Shown: piece by piece, positions 32,181-47,100 of the stretch
Layout: each line of letters begins with the position of its first letter
How positions within the stretch are numbered: position 1 is the stretch's first letter
Source: Strigamia acuminata
Taxonomy: Eukaryota > Arthropoda > Chilopoda > Geophilomorpha > Linotaeniidae
Assembly (NCBI GenBank): GCA_949358305.1
Contig: OX442315.1
Location: 11,744,427-11,808,426, forward strand
Reading direction: 5' to 3'
DNA length: 64,000 bases
Program-made: the position numbers and the translations under genes
The notes under the pieces: model-generated
What the model was told of the DNA's origin: nothing
The model's database searches: none
The model's input: the letters and a program-made list of their open reading frames with translations, nothing else

Positions 32181-35100
32181 ATGATTGCCCATGCGCGGCC
32201 CACCACGATTTCCACGTGCAATAACCTAAACAATCACAAGGACAGGGACAACAATATGAAGCACCCATCGCTCAAAAGGTAAACGAATTTGGAACGGAAA
32301 TGGGGGGAAAGTTAAGTAGGCCTAATGTCTCATTTTTTTATTAGTATTGTTGTTTTGGGTCAGAAAACGAGTTTTATTACGCATGAAATTTTAAAGTGAT
32401 TTTTTTTTTGTGATTTTCTTTTGTTTTGTTTTGTTTCACGAATCGAAACCGAAAGTTTAGACCGGAAGTGGGCTAGAAATAGGCCTAAAATAGGCGTAAT
32501 TTTAGGTTTTTGTGTTGATTTTGGCGTTGATGACTCGAATTAGTCATTTTTGTTGGTTCTTTGATCCAAATTAGGCCTATGGAAGGTCTAAAATTGTAAA
32601 TAGGCCTAATTTTTTTTTTCTGCTTTTGGTTTGGGCATTGATTCGAAATGAGGCATTTTGGATGGGTTTTTGACCCAATTGTAGGCAAATTAAGCCTCAA
32701 ATAGAACCATTATAAGCCTAATTTTACATTTTTGTGTCAAAATAGGTTTTAATGACTCAAAGTGTTTAAATTTCGACCAAAATACAACAAATTAGGCCTA
32801 AAATAGAACCAAAATAGGCCTAACTTTACTTATCTTCATCTTTTTAGGCTTTAGTAACTCTAAAAAAACGAGCCATTTTTGTTTCAATTTAACCAAGGAG
32901 GTGATTTAACCCAAAATGCAATAATTTAGGCCTAAAATGGGAATATTATAGGCCTAAATATATTTATTTTGACTTTTAGTCTTTAATAACATAAAATTAG
33001 GCCTAAAATAGGACTATTTCGGGTCTAAAACTTAAATTTTTGCCTTTTTAAAAATATTTTCAATGATAAAAGTTTTTTTTTTTTAGACATTTTAGACATT
33101 TCTGTTGTAGATTTTGCCTTCATTTTCCCGTTTTTAGGCCTAAAATTCTTTGTTTGTACTCGAAATCACCAGCAACACATCGCATAATCGTGTATTATGG
33201 CATTGACAATGCATGAATCACACACGCACAACAACTATATTATAATCTGTAACAATACACCTGCGAATAATTAAAATAGCAACGTGTCATTCTCGAGTCA
33301 AACATTTCAAGCATTTCTGATCTGATGTGAAATGAAGACTCATCCCGCGCTTTAATACCTGCGATTACATCGGATTAAAAACCGGAAACCGGCACAAAAA
33401 AAGAAGAAAAAAAAAAAACATTTCCGGGTTATAGACCGAAGAAAATGCCGTCACTCCACCATAAAAATATAAATGCACATCTAAAATAATTTTTTTCCTC
33501 TCCTAATTATTATTTTTTATCATTTTTTGTATCCGTAATTAAATAATCAAAAAATCAAAAATATACCAAACCAACGATCGTTATCGTTATGGCTGTCAGT
33601 TGCCATGGCAACATGATGAAACAAGAACAGATGCGAGTCTGGAAGACGAATATTGACCCAGTTATTGCTAAATCCCACAAAAAATATAAAAATCGACAAT
33701 TTTCACACCTTTTTTTTTGTCAAATAAAAACCTTCCGAAGGGGGGCAATTCAGTTGGATAAATCAATATTACTTTTGTTTACTCGCGACGGCGCTCCGTT
33801 AGGCCTATCCCCTTATTTCCACAACCTGGACAAAGGGGGCGAAACCGAGGTGGGAATTTTCGAATAAAACGAACAAATCACCGATTTAATCGGATTCGGG
33901 GACCTGTTTTACGATCGGTATCGACACAATATACCTTTTTACAAACAATTTTTAATCTAGCAGAGTTTGAGCGGCCATTTTGGATTTTTAAACGAGCGAA
34001 AAGTAACGGTCGAGTCTACAACCACTAAATCAACACATCTAGGCCTATTAGTTGTCGTGACATGGCTTTTGGTGTTGCACATCACATTTTTCTTAATCTG
34101 ACCCCCTTTTTCATTCTTTTAATTCGCCATCGCCAGACCGGAAGTTGTAGTCAGTCACGCGCATCGCAGTGAGTTGTATTCGGCTTTATTGTAATTGTAA
34201 CCATCAGATTTATTGCCATAATTCAGTTTAAAAATAAAGATGAAAAGTTCGACGACTTTTTGTCTATTTTTGTTTGTGCCGCCATTTTGTCTTATTTTGG
34301 TTTGGATTGCGTTGTGTGGTGACACGTGACGAGTTGGTCGAGGCTTAAATTTAAATGAATAAATTGCGTGTGGTGAAATGGTCTTGTCTTGGGAGTTAAG
34401 AGTGATTGTTTGGTTTGGCACCTGACCTTTTTTTTGGATGAGGTTGTTTATTGGTGCTGTATGGTGGGATGCAAATTTAGATGCGTGACTAAGAGGAAAC
34501 ATTTGTGGCTATATAAGTTGCAATTTGGATTGGTTGTCAACAATGTGACCTTTTGTTGAGAGGAGGAATGGAGTGCTGGGTTTAAGTTGGTTTGGAAGTG
34601 AACTTGTAGAGGAATATTTATATAAAAAAATAATACCGTATTTTATCGATTAAGAGCCGCGGCTTTTATTCAAAACTGCCATTTTTGTCAGCAATTACAA
34701 TTTCGGTTTTTCGTTCGTTACATTTGTTTAATGTAACAGACGAAGTCTGAACTTCACGAACGAAGCGTAAGTTCATCGTTCGTGAGGTTAAATATGGAAA
34801 CAATACCGTACTTTTGCAAAAATACGGTATTCTTGGTATCTCAGCCGCGGCTACAATTCGAGGGTGACTCTTAATCGGCAAAATATGGTATTTTGTTTTT
34901 TGAAGGAATGTCAATTTTTCCAGCACATTGGAAAACTCTGGTTTAGTCTAGTTCTAACAGAATACAAATTGCCAAATTTTGGATACAAACAATACAAACC
35001 ATGACTAACTTACGACAAATTTTTCAGCGATTTCTGCAACAAAGTTTTGTCAACTATACGCAATGCCCATTTTTTTTTATAAGAATGCCCATTTGACTAC

Positions 35101-38100
35101 AGTAGACCTTTGTTGTAACGTATCGCAAGGGCCCCAAAATTCGGTTAGTTATAACGAAAGTTTGTTATATCAAAATATGTTAACATGACCAACCAACCAA
35201 CCAAGCCGTTTTTAAATATTTGTTATAACAAAAAATTTGTTATATTGCGATTCGTTATAATGAGGTTTGACACTGAAGAAGAATGCCCACTTGACTACCG
35301 GTAGGGGCATGTTCATTTTTTTTAGGAGAATGCCTATTTTTTTAGGAGAATGCCTATTTTTCTAGAAGAATGCTCTTTTGTCTAGAAGAATGGCCATTTT
35401 TCTAGCGAAATGCCTATTTTTCTGGGAGAATGCCCATTTTTCTAGGGGAATTCCCTTTTTTCTAGGGGAATTCCCTTTTCTCTAGGGAATGCCCATTTTT
35501 TATTTACAAAATTGCACTTATGGACTTTTATTGCACAAATTGTCAAAAAGGTATTGAAGCAGTAAAATTAGGCACAAATCAGACTTAGTTTAACAAGCTG
35601 AGAATTTAAATAGACATCCGAACGAAAATACCGGTAATTTAGATAAGATTTTTATACGGGATGATGGTTCTACATTATGCATTGAAATTGATTTCATAGT
35701 TGGGATTTAGTGCTCAAGTTGTCTTCGACGAATACTTGCTAACACGCAAATATTCTCATAAATTTTACTCTGTAGTTGCACTCGTCATTTATTAAGTGTC
35801 GATTTCTATTTTATCCCTACAATTTCCTCTCAAAGAATATTTGCATATTGTTGAAATTGGTTTTCGCAACAGTGAATTGTGAACAAAAATTCTTTCCTAA
35901 ACATTTACCATGTTTACACGCACCCAGTTAAGTGAAAATGCGAATTTTAGTTTTCTGGAAGACTAAACATGTAGACGAAACAGTTTTTGAGAAAAGACAG
36001 ATTTATTTGGAAAACTAAATTCCAGTTGTATAAGCTAGATTTTGGGCATTTTGCGCATTTAAAACTGCATGTAAACACCCGTGCATGCGAAAATTAAAAA
36101 CTTTGATCGGAATATCGTCAAATCGTCGTGATAGTAACGATACGTTAGATCGACTACCAACGACACTTCTTATCGAAAACGATGCGAAATGAGTCAAAAA
36201 CACGATTTCCAGAATCAGAATTTGAAATAGATCGACAACCATTTTGTTGTTCCAGATAATCAAAATGCATTATCGGTAATCCACATGCGGCGTCATGTTT
36301 ACCAGAAAACTAACGTCATGTAAACGCATACGGTTATCCGGAAAAATAAAATCCCGATTTTAACTTTTCTGGAAAACCGAGGCCTTTTTTCTCTCTACTT
36401 CATTGTTAGTAATAATGCTTTGCTGTATGTTAATACGCTGTTATTATTTTAAGTTTTCTTTATTGATGAATTGTGCACCGTAAACGACAATGAATTGTGA
36501 ACAACAATAGTTTCCGTAACAATGACAATGAATTGTGAACAACAATTGTTTCCGTAACAATGAAAATGAATTGTGAACAACAATAGTTTCCGTAACAATG
36601 ACAATGAATTGTGAACAACAATAGTTTCCGTAACAATGACAATGAATTGTGAACAACAATTGTTTCCGTAACAATGAAAATGAATTAGATTGTTACAGAT
36701 TTCCAACCAAGAAGAAAAAAAACACACATAAATGCTTAAACTAGCAAACGCAACACTTCAAGTCTCATTTAACTCCAATTGCTTTCTTTCCACCGATTCT
36801 ATTACGCAGTCTCCATCTGTCAAGTTGGGCTTAAAGTAAACGGCCATAAAAGTCCTTGTGAAAAGCTACGGAAGATTGATAAGACCATAATTTGCTTCTC
36901 TTTCTATCGCATGTTTTATCTTTCATTTTTGCAACTCCTAACTCATGTCTAAAACGCCTGAAATTCGCATTCATGCAAGTCGGAGGAGGAAAAGTGGCTG
37001 AAAATGGGTGGACGCAGACTGCGCACGAGACGTTGCCAGCTTCCATTTGATCGATTTCTGTTTGGCCTTGAAGTCTGGGCGCCAAATGCACGCATTTCAC
37101 ATATCTTTCCCAGGAAAAAAAAAATATATATAAAATTTTTAATGTTGGAAAAATTGGGAAATTCATGTTTCTCTGTGCTATTTTGGGGTTTTGGCCGAAC
37201 ACAATTAAAGCAGAATGTAAAACAAGATGTTCTTAATGGCTTAAATATTATAGCCATAAACAGCGAAGTAATCCGAAACACCGAAAACATGAAAAACACA
37301 AAATTGGCTGTAAATTAAATTATTCATGGGGGATCATGGTTTTTTTTCCACCCCAGTTGTTGTAAATGGTTTCTTAAGTCTTTCTAAAATTAAATTTAAT
37401 GCCATGAATATGTAAAAACAGACTTTAGGAATTTAAATTGATTTTTAGTGCAAGAAAAATCCAAAGCTACCTGTGGAGCCATTGTGAGCTGTTTCAGGCT
37501 TTTGTGACATTTTCACACAATGGGAATTTTTTTTTCTTTTCATGCAATCGTGAACAAGGGTTAAAAAACTAAAAAAAAAAAATCCTTTTATGCAACAAAA
37601 TTATAATGTAAGTTATGATTATTATGTGGTGAAATTACAGTAATCATTTACTGGATTTACATGCGTGTATGCATTTTTCCAGCAAAGTGAAGAACCGCAG
37701 GAAATCGTATATGAGTTAGTGCGACACTTGCAAGGAGACCGCAGGAGTGTGTAATTCACAATTGTTTAAAAATAAATACGGTACTCTCAGCTGAGAGTAC
37801 CGTATTTCTTTGGATAAGTGGCAGGGCAATGAACTCGCCGTTTATTGTTATGTTCGTTACGTTAAATACGGAAAGAGTATCGGAGTTTTGCGAAAATACG
37901 GTATTCTTGATTCCGCAGTCGCGGCTACAATTCGAAGGCCACTCTTAAATAAATTTTATTGAATCAGTTTGAAAATTTAATCAGATATTACTTGAGTGGT
38001 ATATTTAGTAATCCTAAAAGGAAAATTTAATTAAAATATTGGAAGTTAATTTTTTTCAAATTTTTCGTCATTCCACAGACTTTTTGGACGCACCTTCGAT

Positions 38101-41100
38101 GACTGATGACTACGATGATTTAGTGGAAACATGACTTTGTGACTTAGTGAAATTTGCAGAGTAATGAGACACAATAGATTTTAAGGATTTTTTTAAATTG
38201 AATTTAATGTAGGGTTTTCTGCAGTGCTGTATAACTGCACGGTTGAATACTTGTTTCCGCAATCATCGAAGCAGCGCAAACTGATTTAATGAACAATCTA
38301 ATAACACTGATTTATGTTTGCATGACCTTCAATGAGGGCGGGGTTTTCATTAGAGCTAAACTTTTTGTGATTAGAGCTACACTCATTAGAGCTAAATTTC
38401 ATTGATCTATGTAACTACAATAGCAATGCCGATACTTGTGTGCAATTAACAATTTCAATTTCTGCACTCTGTGCTTATAATTTCTTCTTGAATGCAAGCA
38501 GAAATATCAGCACAAGGTGCAGAAAGGGTACTGACCATTTATTTTATATACTCATTTCAAATGGACACATCGGCTTGTGGATACCCATTGCCGAATATAC
38601 GGACGAAGAGGTCCGATGTCTTCAACCAAAATGTGTGGTTGTAAAAGCATTTTTTGTGTTCAAAGTTATAAAATATTGAGGATTGAGGTTTTTCTATCTT
38701 CTTACCTTCATAAAATGTTTAATATTTAATTTCTAATTATTTCCAGGGTGTCTTTTGGAAGTTCCAAAGGATCCATGGTGGAAACATTAATTTATGATCA
38801 TCCCTTACCTGAAGAGGATTTAAGTTATTACCAAAGCAACATCACTAGATATGGCACTGCTGGTACAGTTGAGTAAGTAACAACTTACACTATTAAATTC
38901 ACCTAGGAAATATATCTTCTTTTTTAAAATCTGTTTCCCACTCTATAATGACTCTCCATTGCATTTTTTAAGAAGAAATTGGATGTTTTCATAAGGTCAA
39001 GTGCAAAGTAATGATGGTATGTGCTGATATGGTTCATTTAATGGGAAGTAATGTTTTTTTTTTGCTGGTTGCAAGTATGTTATCTGTTGAGTAGGTGGAA
39101 AGATTCTGGCATTAAATAGCCTTAGATTGCTTGTGATGTTTGAGATTACATTTAATTCCCTAGAGCTAGGTGATCGACTTTCTAAGAGCTATCAAATGAA
39201 GCCGAACCAATAGCTATAAAATCAAATCTATAAACTCAGAATAAGATTTTGTAGTTTGTAAGTAATATTCCTCTATATACTACCAGGTCATAAATTTGGG
39301 CGGACAGTTCTTAGTAATTTTGTATTCCTTGCAGCGGTACTTTGTTATTCGGTGAGTCCCCTACATACGAACATTCGAGTTATGAACTTTCAGAGATATG
39401 AACTTCAGTTCCACGGCAGCGCGTAAGTTAAGTTAGTTTGCTAGCCGTTGTGCTTTCCAAAGTAAGATTAAAAATTTGGCTCGACCAATGGGAGTACACA
39501 TTGTGAGGTGCCTTTTTGAGTGCAACTCGAGTATACACATGTGCAACAATGGTCGGTCATTTCTGACTTTTTTTCAAAACCCTTTTGCACATGTGCACAA
39601 ACACATTTTTCCTGGTGCAATCGCATTTTTCCTGGTAAAAGCACATGTTTTAGGACTAATTTTAATACGCCACCTAGTGCAAACAGATGGCAAAGCAGTG
39701 TACGGCGCTCCCATTAAGGGTGTTTTATGTTATAAATATTAAATTATCTTAATAATAATTGAAAAACTATTCGTATTTAGACATTATAAAATAAGAAAAA
39801 TAAGTTTTTGAGGAATAAAAGTTAACCTCATTAATTAATTTTCAGGAAAAAAAGAATTACAGTGATTTTTCCACTTCTGTAATTTTTTTGACCCACCATG
39901 ACTATGGGAAGGTTAATACCGTACTGTTCGAAGAGTGTGTTTCTCGCAAACCAACCATGGGATGTGGTTTAATAAAAAATTAGATTACTGGTAAAAATGT
40001 TTTTTTCAATTAGGATTAACAATTTTTCCGTTATAGTATACACCTTTGCTGGGCTTAAGAGCAATCCGACTTGCTGAACATGTTCTCGGAACGGAAGTCG
40101 TTCGTATGTAGGGGACTAACTGTATGGCTGCCGCTAAATGGTTTGCGCTCAGTATCATGATGCTACATATAACTGCATCACATTCTACACGTCCATTTAA
40201 CATGGTGATTGTCAAGCTTGTTACACACAAAGGATATACAAAGCAGCAATATATGTGCAGAATGGGATGCACAGGCCGCAGTATGAATTAAACACAAGAT
40301 GTTCGACCTTGAAAAGCCCCGTCAAGGTGACAGAAAGCGGTGAGCGCAGCGGGTGTTAATAACTCACCGCTATAATGATCGGCAGCAATTATAGCGAGGT
40401 GTTACTATAACCTCTACGCCCACCATTTTCCTGTCACAAAGTCATTACCACGATCCCAAAAACTGTTGGAGAACACACATATTGTAAATCAGTGTACAAG
40501 AACACATTTGCAACATTATAGACAGGGCAGAGGCATAGTTTTATAAATAAGTTAGTTTACTGCATGAATCAGCAGTTTAAAGTGAAGATATGAACAAAAG
40601 AAGTGTACTTCTGTAGATAAAGGATTTGCATCACTTGACAAGACATATTGTGTTTTAAAGTGAGATATCCTCAAATGGGTGTTGTTTCTTTCTTTCTTTC
40701 TCTCTTTGTCATCTCAATCGATGCGGTCCATGTCGATAAAGCTTTCAGAATCACCTGGAACAGGGTTAAACTGCCTCGGTCTCGTTGAGGTATTTCTTTG
40801 TTTTAGAACAAAGAATTGCAGTATTCAGTACATTTCTACTCGTATCCCTGTTGGGGATGACAGCTCGTGCAAGCAGTGTTCTGATGGACGAGTTTCTCGA
40901 GAGAATTACGAAGCCGGTGAAAACCCAGGACTGTAAAATGGAGGTTACAGATGTTCTTGCTGTAGAATCAGATAAAGACGAAACACAACTGGGATTCCCA
41001 GAAGGTCACTCATCCAAGTACTGACTAGATCCATTCTGTTTATCTTAAAGTTTAGTACTTGTAAGATCATCTCCTAACAGAAGTGTATGTCCAGAGACTT

Positions 41101-44100
41101 TTTCGTGTTTATAGACTTGACAGAAAAGCCCGTCAGAATCATCGGGTGGCAGAACATGTGCCAGTCTGTCGCACCAGACTTTTTGTGGTACTCACAGCTC
41201 TGTGCAACAGAAAAGAAATGGTGAATGGTCATGAAAAAGAAACAAGATTTTGGAGTTAGGATGAATAGGATTGCTAGTTTGTTTTTAATTTGTAATTTTA
41301 TTTATAAATATAATAATCTATTTTTATATATAGATTATACAGTTTGCATTTGTTGGCAAATGTATTTGAGACCGGTTAAAAAAATTACGACCGGTCACAA
41401 ATTGTCAAGACCGATCGTTACTTTCTGTGCCACAGACGTTTCTGTGCCTGGAAACGAAGATCGGCTTTCCGTTGCATCGACATGCCAGAAAGTTAATTTT
41501 TAATTTTTTTTTATTTTTTAAAAATGTGAAAGGACAGCGCCGTTTAATAAAGTGTAATTTTACACCTTTTAACACCTACATTGTTGCGGTGTACGCCGTA
41601 GTTGCCTGTGTGTGGCATTTCAAGGGTACATCGCACTTGAAAATAACTAAATCGGCTTTGGCTAACAATACAACATGGATCAGTCCAGGCCAAACACGTT
41701 TTCCTTGAATGTCACAAAAATGGGATCACGAGGAAGTAGTTTAAAATTCAAACTGGAAATAGGCGCAAATTATTAATAAAATGAAAACGTGAACTTTCTT
41801 CACCCCGTAAAAGAGACATGTTAAGTCGAGTCGTGTCGACCTAATTTTTAAATAGAAAAAAAAGAAAATTATTTTTAATTTTTATACACATTTTCATTTT
41901 TCTTCTTAAATTAACCACACTAAGTGTTAATTTATTAATGGAAATGCGATTTATTTATTAATTCGCTTTATGGATCTAAAATTTGTAGTATCGTGGCTGT
42001 CACATCACGTTATTAAAAGATGGTGGCCGTTGCTAGGCGACGGTTGTTATGTGACTGACTGAATGAGGTGTGTGAATTTCGAGTGGTTTTGCTCGTTGGG
42101 TTTTGTGTTGTGATTACGTGGAAGCGAATTAGAACCGAGATTATGGGTTTTCCCAGTCGGATTTCATGTTTGTTAATGAATGACGTAATTGTTAGTGCAT
42201 TATGGAACCGCCCCATTTTGTGATCATTGATTTGAATTAAAGTGCAGAAACAGGACATGGGTTTCTATGGAAACGTTTTCTTTTTGTGCAATCGATTTAT
42301 GATCTCACTATACTGCATATTATATACAGTATATAAAAAAAATAATTGTGAAAATATTCTTATTTTCTATAAAATTGGATTTGGGCCAAAGATGGAGGGG
42401 GAATTAGAAGGTTTTATTTTTAGACTGGTGGTGAATTGTTGTATTAATTATGAGTGTTAAAATATTCATCAGTGACACCAATTTATGAATGATGCAGCTG
42501 TCATTTTAAAAAATTGTATTATATTATATTATATTATATTATATTATATTATATTATATTATTTAAGAGCATTCAAATTGAATGCCCAACACTGCACATG
42601 GGTGATATGTTGCAAAGTTGACGTCACTTCGGTGTGTGTTTCTCAAAATGTGTGCTTTGACGTCACAAGATACACAGACCTGCTTGTTTAATATTGACTA
42701 GAAAAGATTTCAAAAATTGTGCAAACTTTGTACCATTTCTTAAATTACATTAAAAATTCGCCTGGGTGTTTTTTATTTAAAGAAATTCTTTTTAGAACAT
42801 CACATTTCTCAAATAAAATTGTTCATCTTATCGGCATCGGCATCGGCCATTTTTAAACCACTGCGCCCTCTATTGTCGAAATTAGTAATCTGCACATCCT
42901 GTGTGGATAAATAAAGACAAATATTTGATCCTGTGATTACGTTGAAAAAATGCATTTCGGTGAAATAAAAATGCTGTGTTTTCTAATCAACACTTAATAC
43001 ATCCGGTGTGCGTTTATTAAGAATGCGACGGGCGATTTTAATCGATGTTATTAGAAGCACCTGGTCGAGCAATGGCGCTCAGGTGTTTGGGCGGATCGTG
43101 AAATTAACAACAGATGATTTAAAACAAATTTGTGTCATGGTTTTCTTAGTTGCTTTTTTGGAGAAAGATTTTTTATTTATTTTATTTTATTTTTATTTAT
43201 TGTTGACGTCGGCATTTCATTATTTTTGGAAGACTTGGCGTGTAATCTGACACTGATGTTATCAAATTTTATCACTAGAGGCAGCGACTTAATGATATAG
43301 AATTATGTTAATTTAGGAGCCAATCAGAATTGGTGCAGACGACTACCGCCCGCATGATTCCTCGTTTTGAATACTCGTTTTGTGGGTTTTTATTAATTTT
43401 TTTAAAAATTGGATTTTTTTATGTTTATTTTTATTTTTCGGATGTGATTAAAATTTGCCGCAGACGACCTTCGTGTTCGAGACAGGCTGTCTGACTCGAA
43501 AATCGACAGTAACACAAATAGGTCAGGAGTCGCTCTGATCCTAGTTGACAAGTGATTGCCGCGACATCTATGGAGTCGAAACCAAACTAGAAATTCACTC
43601 ACGATCGATTTTCACTCAATAAATATTTATCTCGAACTAAACCAAGCATATTTACACCCAAAAAATACACAAAATACGTCAAATTTTTATATTCTTAATC
43701 ACTAAATCACAAACACAACTAATTATTCATAAAATCACACAAATTCGTGACCTTTCCATCGTATTCTAGTCACGAGCGCCGTACACGTAAACACTGACGA
43801 AAATGAACCCAAAAACAACAGAAAAAAAATTAAATCAACAAAAATTCTCCATTAAAAATAATTAAATAATCAACTCATCCATCAATTTATCGACACACAT
43901 TAAAAAATAAAAACATCAATAAAATTGACATTACATGAATCTACGGAATTCCGGTATCAACAACCCAAATTCAAATTAAAAACCCAAAAAACCCCCGGAA
44001 CAAAAACGGAAAAATTCAAAAATCAAAAGAAAACAATTTCCAGTGAATTTCCCGGACTTCATTCAACATTGTTGACTGAAATTCAGTCTCCAATTGGTGA

Positions 44101-47100
44101 ATTGGTCATTCCACTGGCGCGCACTACTGTGGTGGTGCTGTGTCAACCCTCTCCCCGCCGCCGCCCCAAAATGGACCAGTCGAGTAGTGTTCCAAGTGGG
44201 AAGGAAAGCTAACGTGGCTTCCACGCGGCCAGGCCGTCGATTAAGTGGGCCAGCGAGTGTAAACCAGGGCCCCGATCATCGGTGCGAGTATATTCTAGGT
44301 GAGTTATTAGCAATTAATACTACCCACATTGTGTAACGTGCGTGAGGTGAGGGAGACCCCAACCCCTAGTCTGAACATTGGATGGGTGGGGCTGCCAACA
44401 TGGCGGGTTTCCACAGGTTTCAAAATTTCAGTTTTGTGTTGTTGGAGCGTTGTTGGGCGTCTGGATTTCATTTATTTTGGCATTTTAATGCTAGTTTGTG
44501 TTTTTTTTTGAAAAGGAGTTTGATGGAAATTAACAATTTTTGTTTTTTTTTGGAATTATTAATTTTTAATTTTTGGGATTTTTTCATATTTGGGTCAATT
44601 TTTTTAAGTTTCTGTTTGTGGAAATCGAGAGTTAGTGTTTTTTTCTTGTTTTTCTTGTTTTTTGATGATTTTTAGTGTTTTATTTGTAATTTTTATGTTT
44701 TAGGTGATTTTTTAAAGTGTTTTTTTGATTAATTTTTTATTTTTGTGATTGGAATTTTCTGTTTTTTTTTTGGGGTCAGTTTTGAGTGGGGAAAATATTT
44801 AATGCCATCTAAAAATAATTGTAGGTTACAAGAAAAAAAAAGTATTTAAAGACCTAAATAGGAGAACAGTGGTTCAAATAGGGTGCTAACATGAGCTTCC
44901 TGTAAAAAGCTTTATCCCCTCCCCAACTGCATCACCAGTTGCCACCACAGGGTGTCTGTACAAAGCATCTATGGTGGCATATCTGCTCCAAAAACCCCAA
45001 AATTGAAATCCCACATAGAAAACAACTCAAAAATCAATTCCAAGGCACCTAAATATCTATAATCTCATATAACTAAGACATTTCTGTGATAAAACACTTG
45101 ATACAATATTACAATGACCATTTTGAAAACAATCTCAATGATAAGACACTTGGTGATTAATGAACTCTTGACAACCTATATAGAATATTTTTAAAAAAAA
45201 TAATTATTCTTGACTGAATCACATAAATAATGTATTTTATACATGGATGTGTGATTAGAAAACAATAGATCAAGTGATTAAGTTATAATAGAGGGTTGGG
45301 AAATGGTTTTAGCCTGCTGGCTTCCTGTTTGTCTGATTAAAGAGGAAATAAGTTTTGAGAATGAGGAAAATGTTGGTTATGCAATAGTTTGTGATGAAAG
45401 GATTGTGTGCTTAGAAGTAAAAGAAAAAAATGCAAGTTGTTTCATTTATTGCCTGACATTTAGTGTGGGTTTGTGCTGTGGTGGTAAATTTGGTAGTTTG
45501 GGTCAAGGTTGTTATGCAATCAAGTTAAAGTTTTCATTAGATTCACCTATGAGTTTGTGCAGTGTGTGATTAAAGCCAAAGTGTCCATTAGGGGAAGTGG
45601 GGCAGGATTCAACTGAAGGGTAATTCACTATGGTGTGTTATGCAATGAGGAAATAAATAAGAGATTTGAAGATCTTTATGTCAAGTCTGGCTGTGGTGTG
45701 TTTGCAAATTTGTGGAAGGCTCTCATTGGTTGGCTGTGTCACAAGATCAAGAAAAAAGAGTTCAAGTTCAAGATGGAGCTGCAGAAAGTTGTTTGTTGAC
45801 TAAACATGTCAGTTGTGAGGAGTGAGGTGATGATTTTGTTGGATTGTGTACTCTTGTGGTGGTTAGGTGCATTTTTGAACTACTTTTTCATAAGGACAAT
45901 AGCCAATGGGAGTTAGCGATGTTTTAGTGGAGCTTGTGGGTTTACACAGTGTATTTTCAGCGCTCGGAGTTTGTCGCAAGTTTTTGGAAACAGTCTATAG
46001 TAAGTTGGAATGAATCGTTAGGTCAGTGGTTCCCAAACTTTTTTAGTTCATGGCGCCCTGTATGTCTGGTACGGCGCCTGTAGGTGGTCATTGCGGCTCT
46101 TTGTCCATAGATGGGTCGCCGTCACAAATAAATACATACATGTAGGCGCATTTGTAACCTTCCTGCAACTACCCATCTACGTTTGAACATGTTTGCGAGT
46201 AGAAATTATCAGCTCGAGGCGCAAAAAGGTGGTAGTCCTTCGAGAAGATCAAACTTTCGCAATAGTGGTAGGAGAGTTTAATATTATTTGACATTGCTGC
46301 TTTTCTTGCTTTGAAAAGCCGAAAGACAGTATTTAACTCATCTATTGTTAAATAAGACCAGCTGGGCAAAATGAATGAGGAAGTTAGAAAGTGCTGGAAA
46401 AAACTACGGTTTTTCTAAAATATGAAGTTTGAGTGGCATATCTATTGGCATTGCCAGGAAAAATATTTAGTTAAGCCGTATTGCCTCTAATTGCTGGCTG
46501 TGAATTCTCCCTAATACTACGGTACTGTACAATTAGTATAGATTTTTCCAATGTCAATTAAGCTGTGTTGTGGATATTTTTGCTTGGTAATATTGATTGC
46601 TTAGTCCTGGTCAGGTAAAGTTTACTGCAATGGCATTCCAGCTGTTTAATCATTTAAAAAATGACATGCAGTTCCATAAATAACTTTACTAACCTTTTAT
46701 CTCACTATAAATCATTACAAACTATGCGGTCATGCTTTTTGTTTAATTCATCTGTATAAACATTAATAAACCAATCTGATGGGACTATTATAAATGTGTC
46801 TTCACTTATTGATTCTAACATTGTTAAAGGAGAAGAACAGCAGATTAATCTTGTTACTAAGCATTGTGGACCATTTTGTTGATGGCATCATGAAATTGGT
46901 GACACATGATCCAAAGTTCCTGGTCTTGGGTTTTAATCTATCGATGACTAAAGCCTAGCACTCGCAAGTTTCAGGGTGTTACTCAACTACATTTGACTAA
47001 CGTTAGAGTCCACTTGTCGGTAAACTCTTCGGGAGAGGAGGGGGAAGAGATACAAGAAACCTTGTATAGTGCATTAACTGATGTCCGACAAAACAATCGG

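Noticed and set aside
33589-33867. 92-codon + strand frame in the first intron of the PP1-motif gene
   Set aside because: No family match, no convincing splice sites, composition shifts within it; probably chance.
36444-36727. Three overlapping - strand frames
   Set aside because: All are different frames of the 38-bp minisatellite.
40679-41024. Two overlapping 80-85-codon frames suggesting a decayed coding element
   Set aside because: I could not find transposase, reverse transcriptase or other domain residues, nor element ends.
44094-44336. 80-codon frame through the CpG-rich island
   Set aside because: It reads through a splice donor and ends in a phase incompatible with the following exon of the host gene; more likely non-coding.
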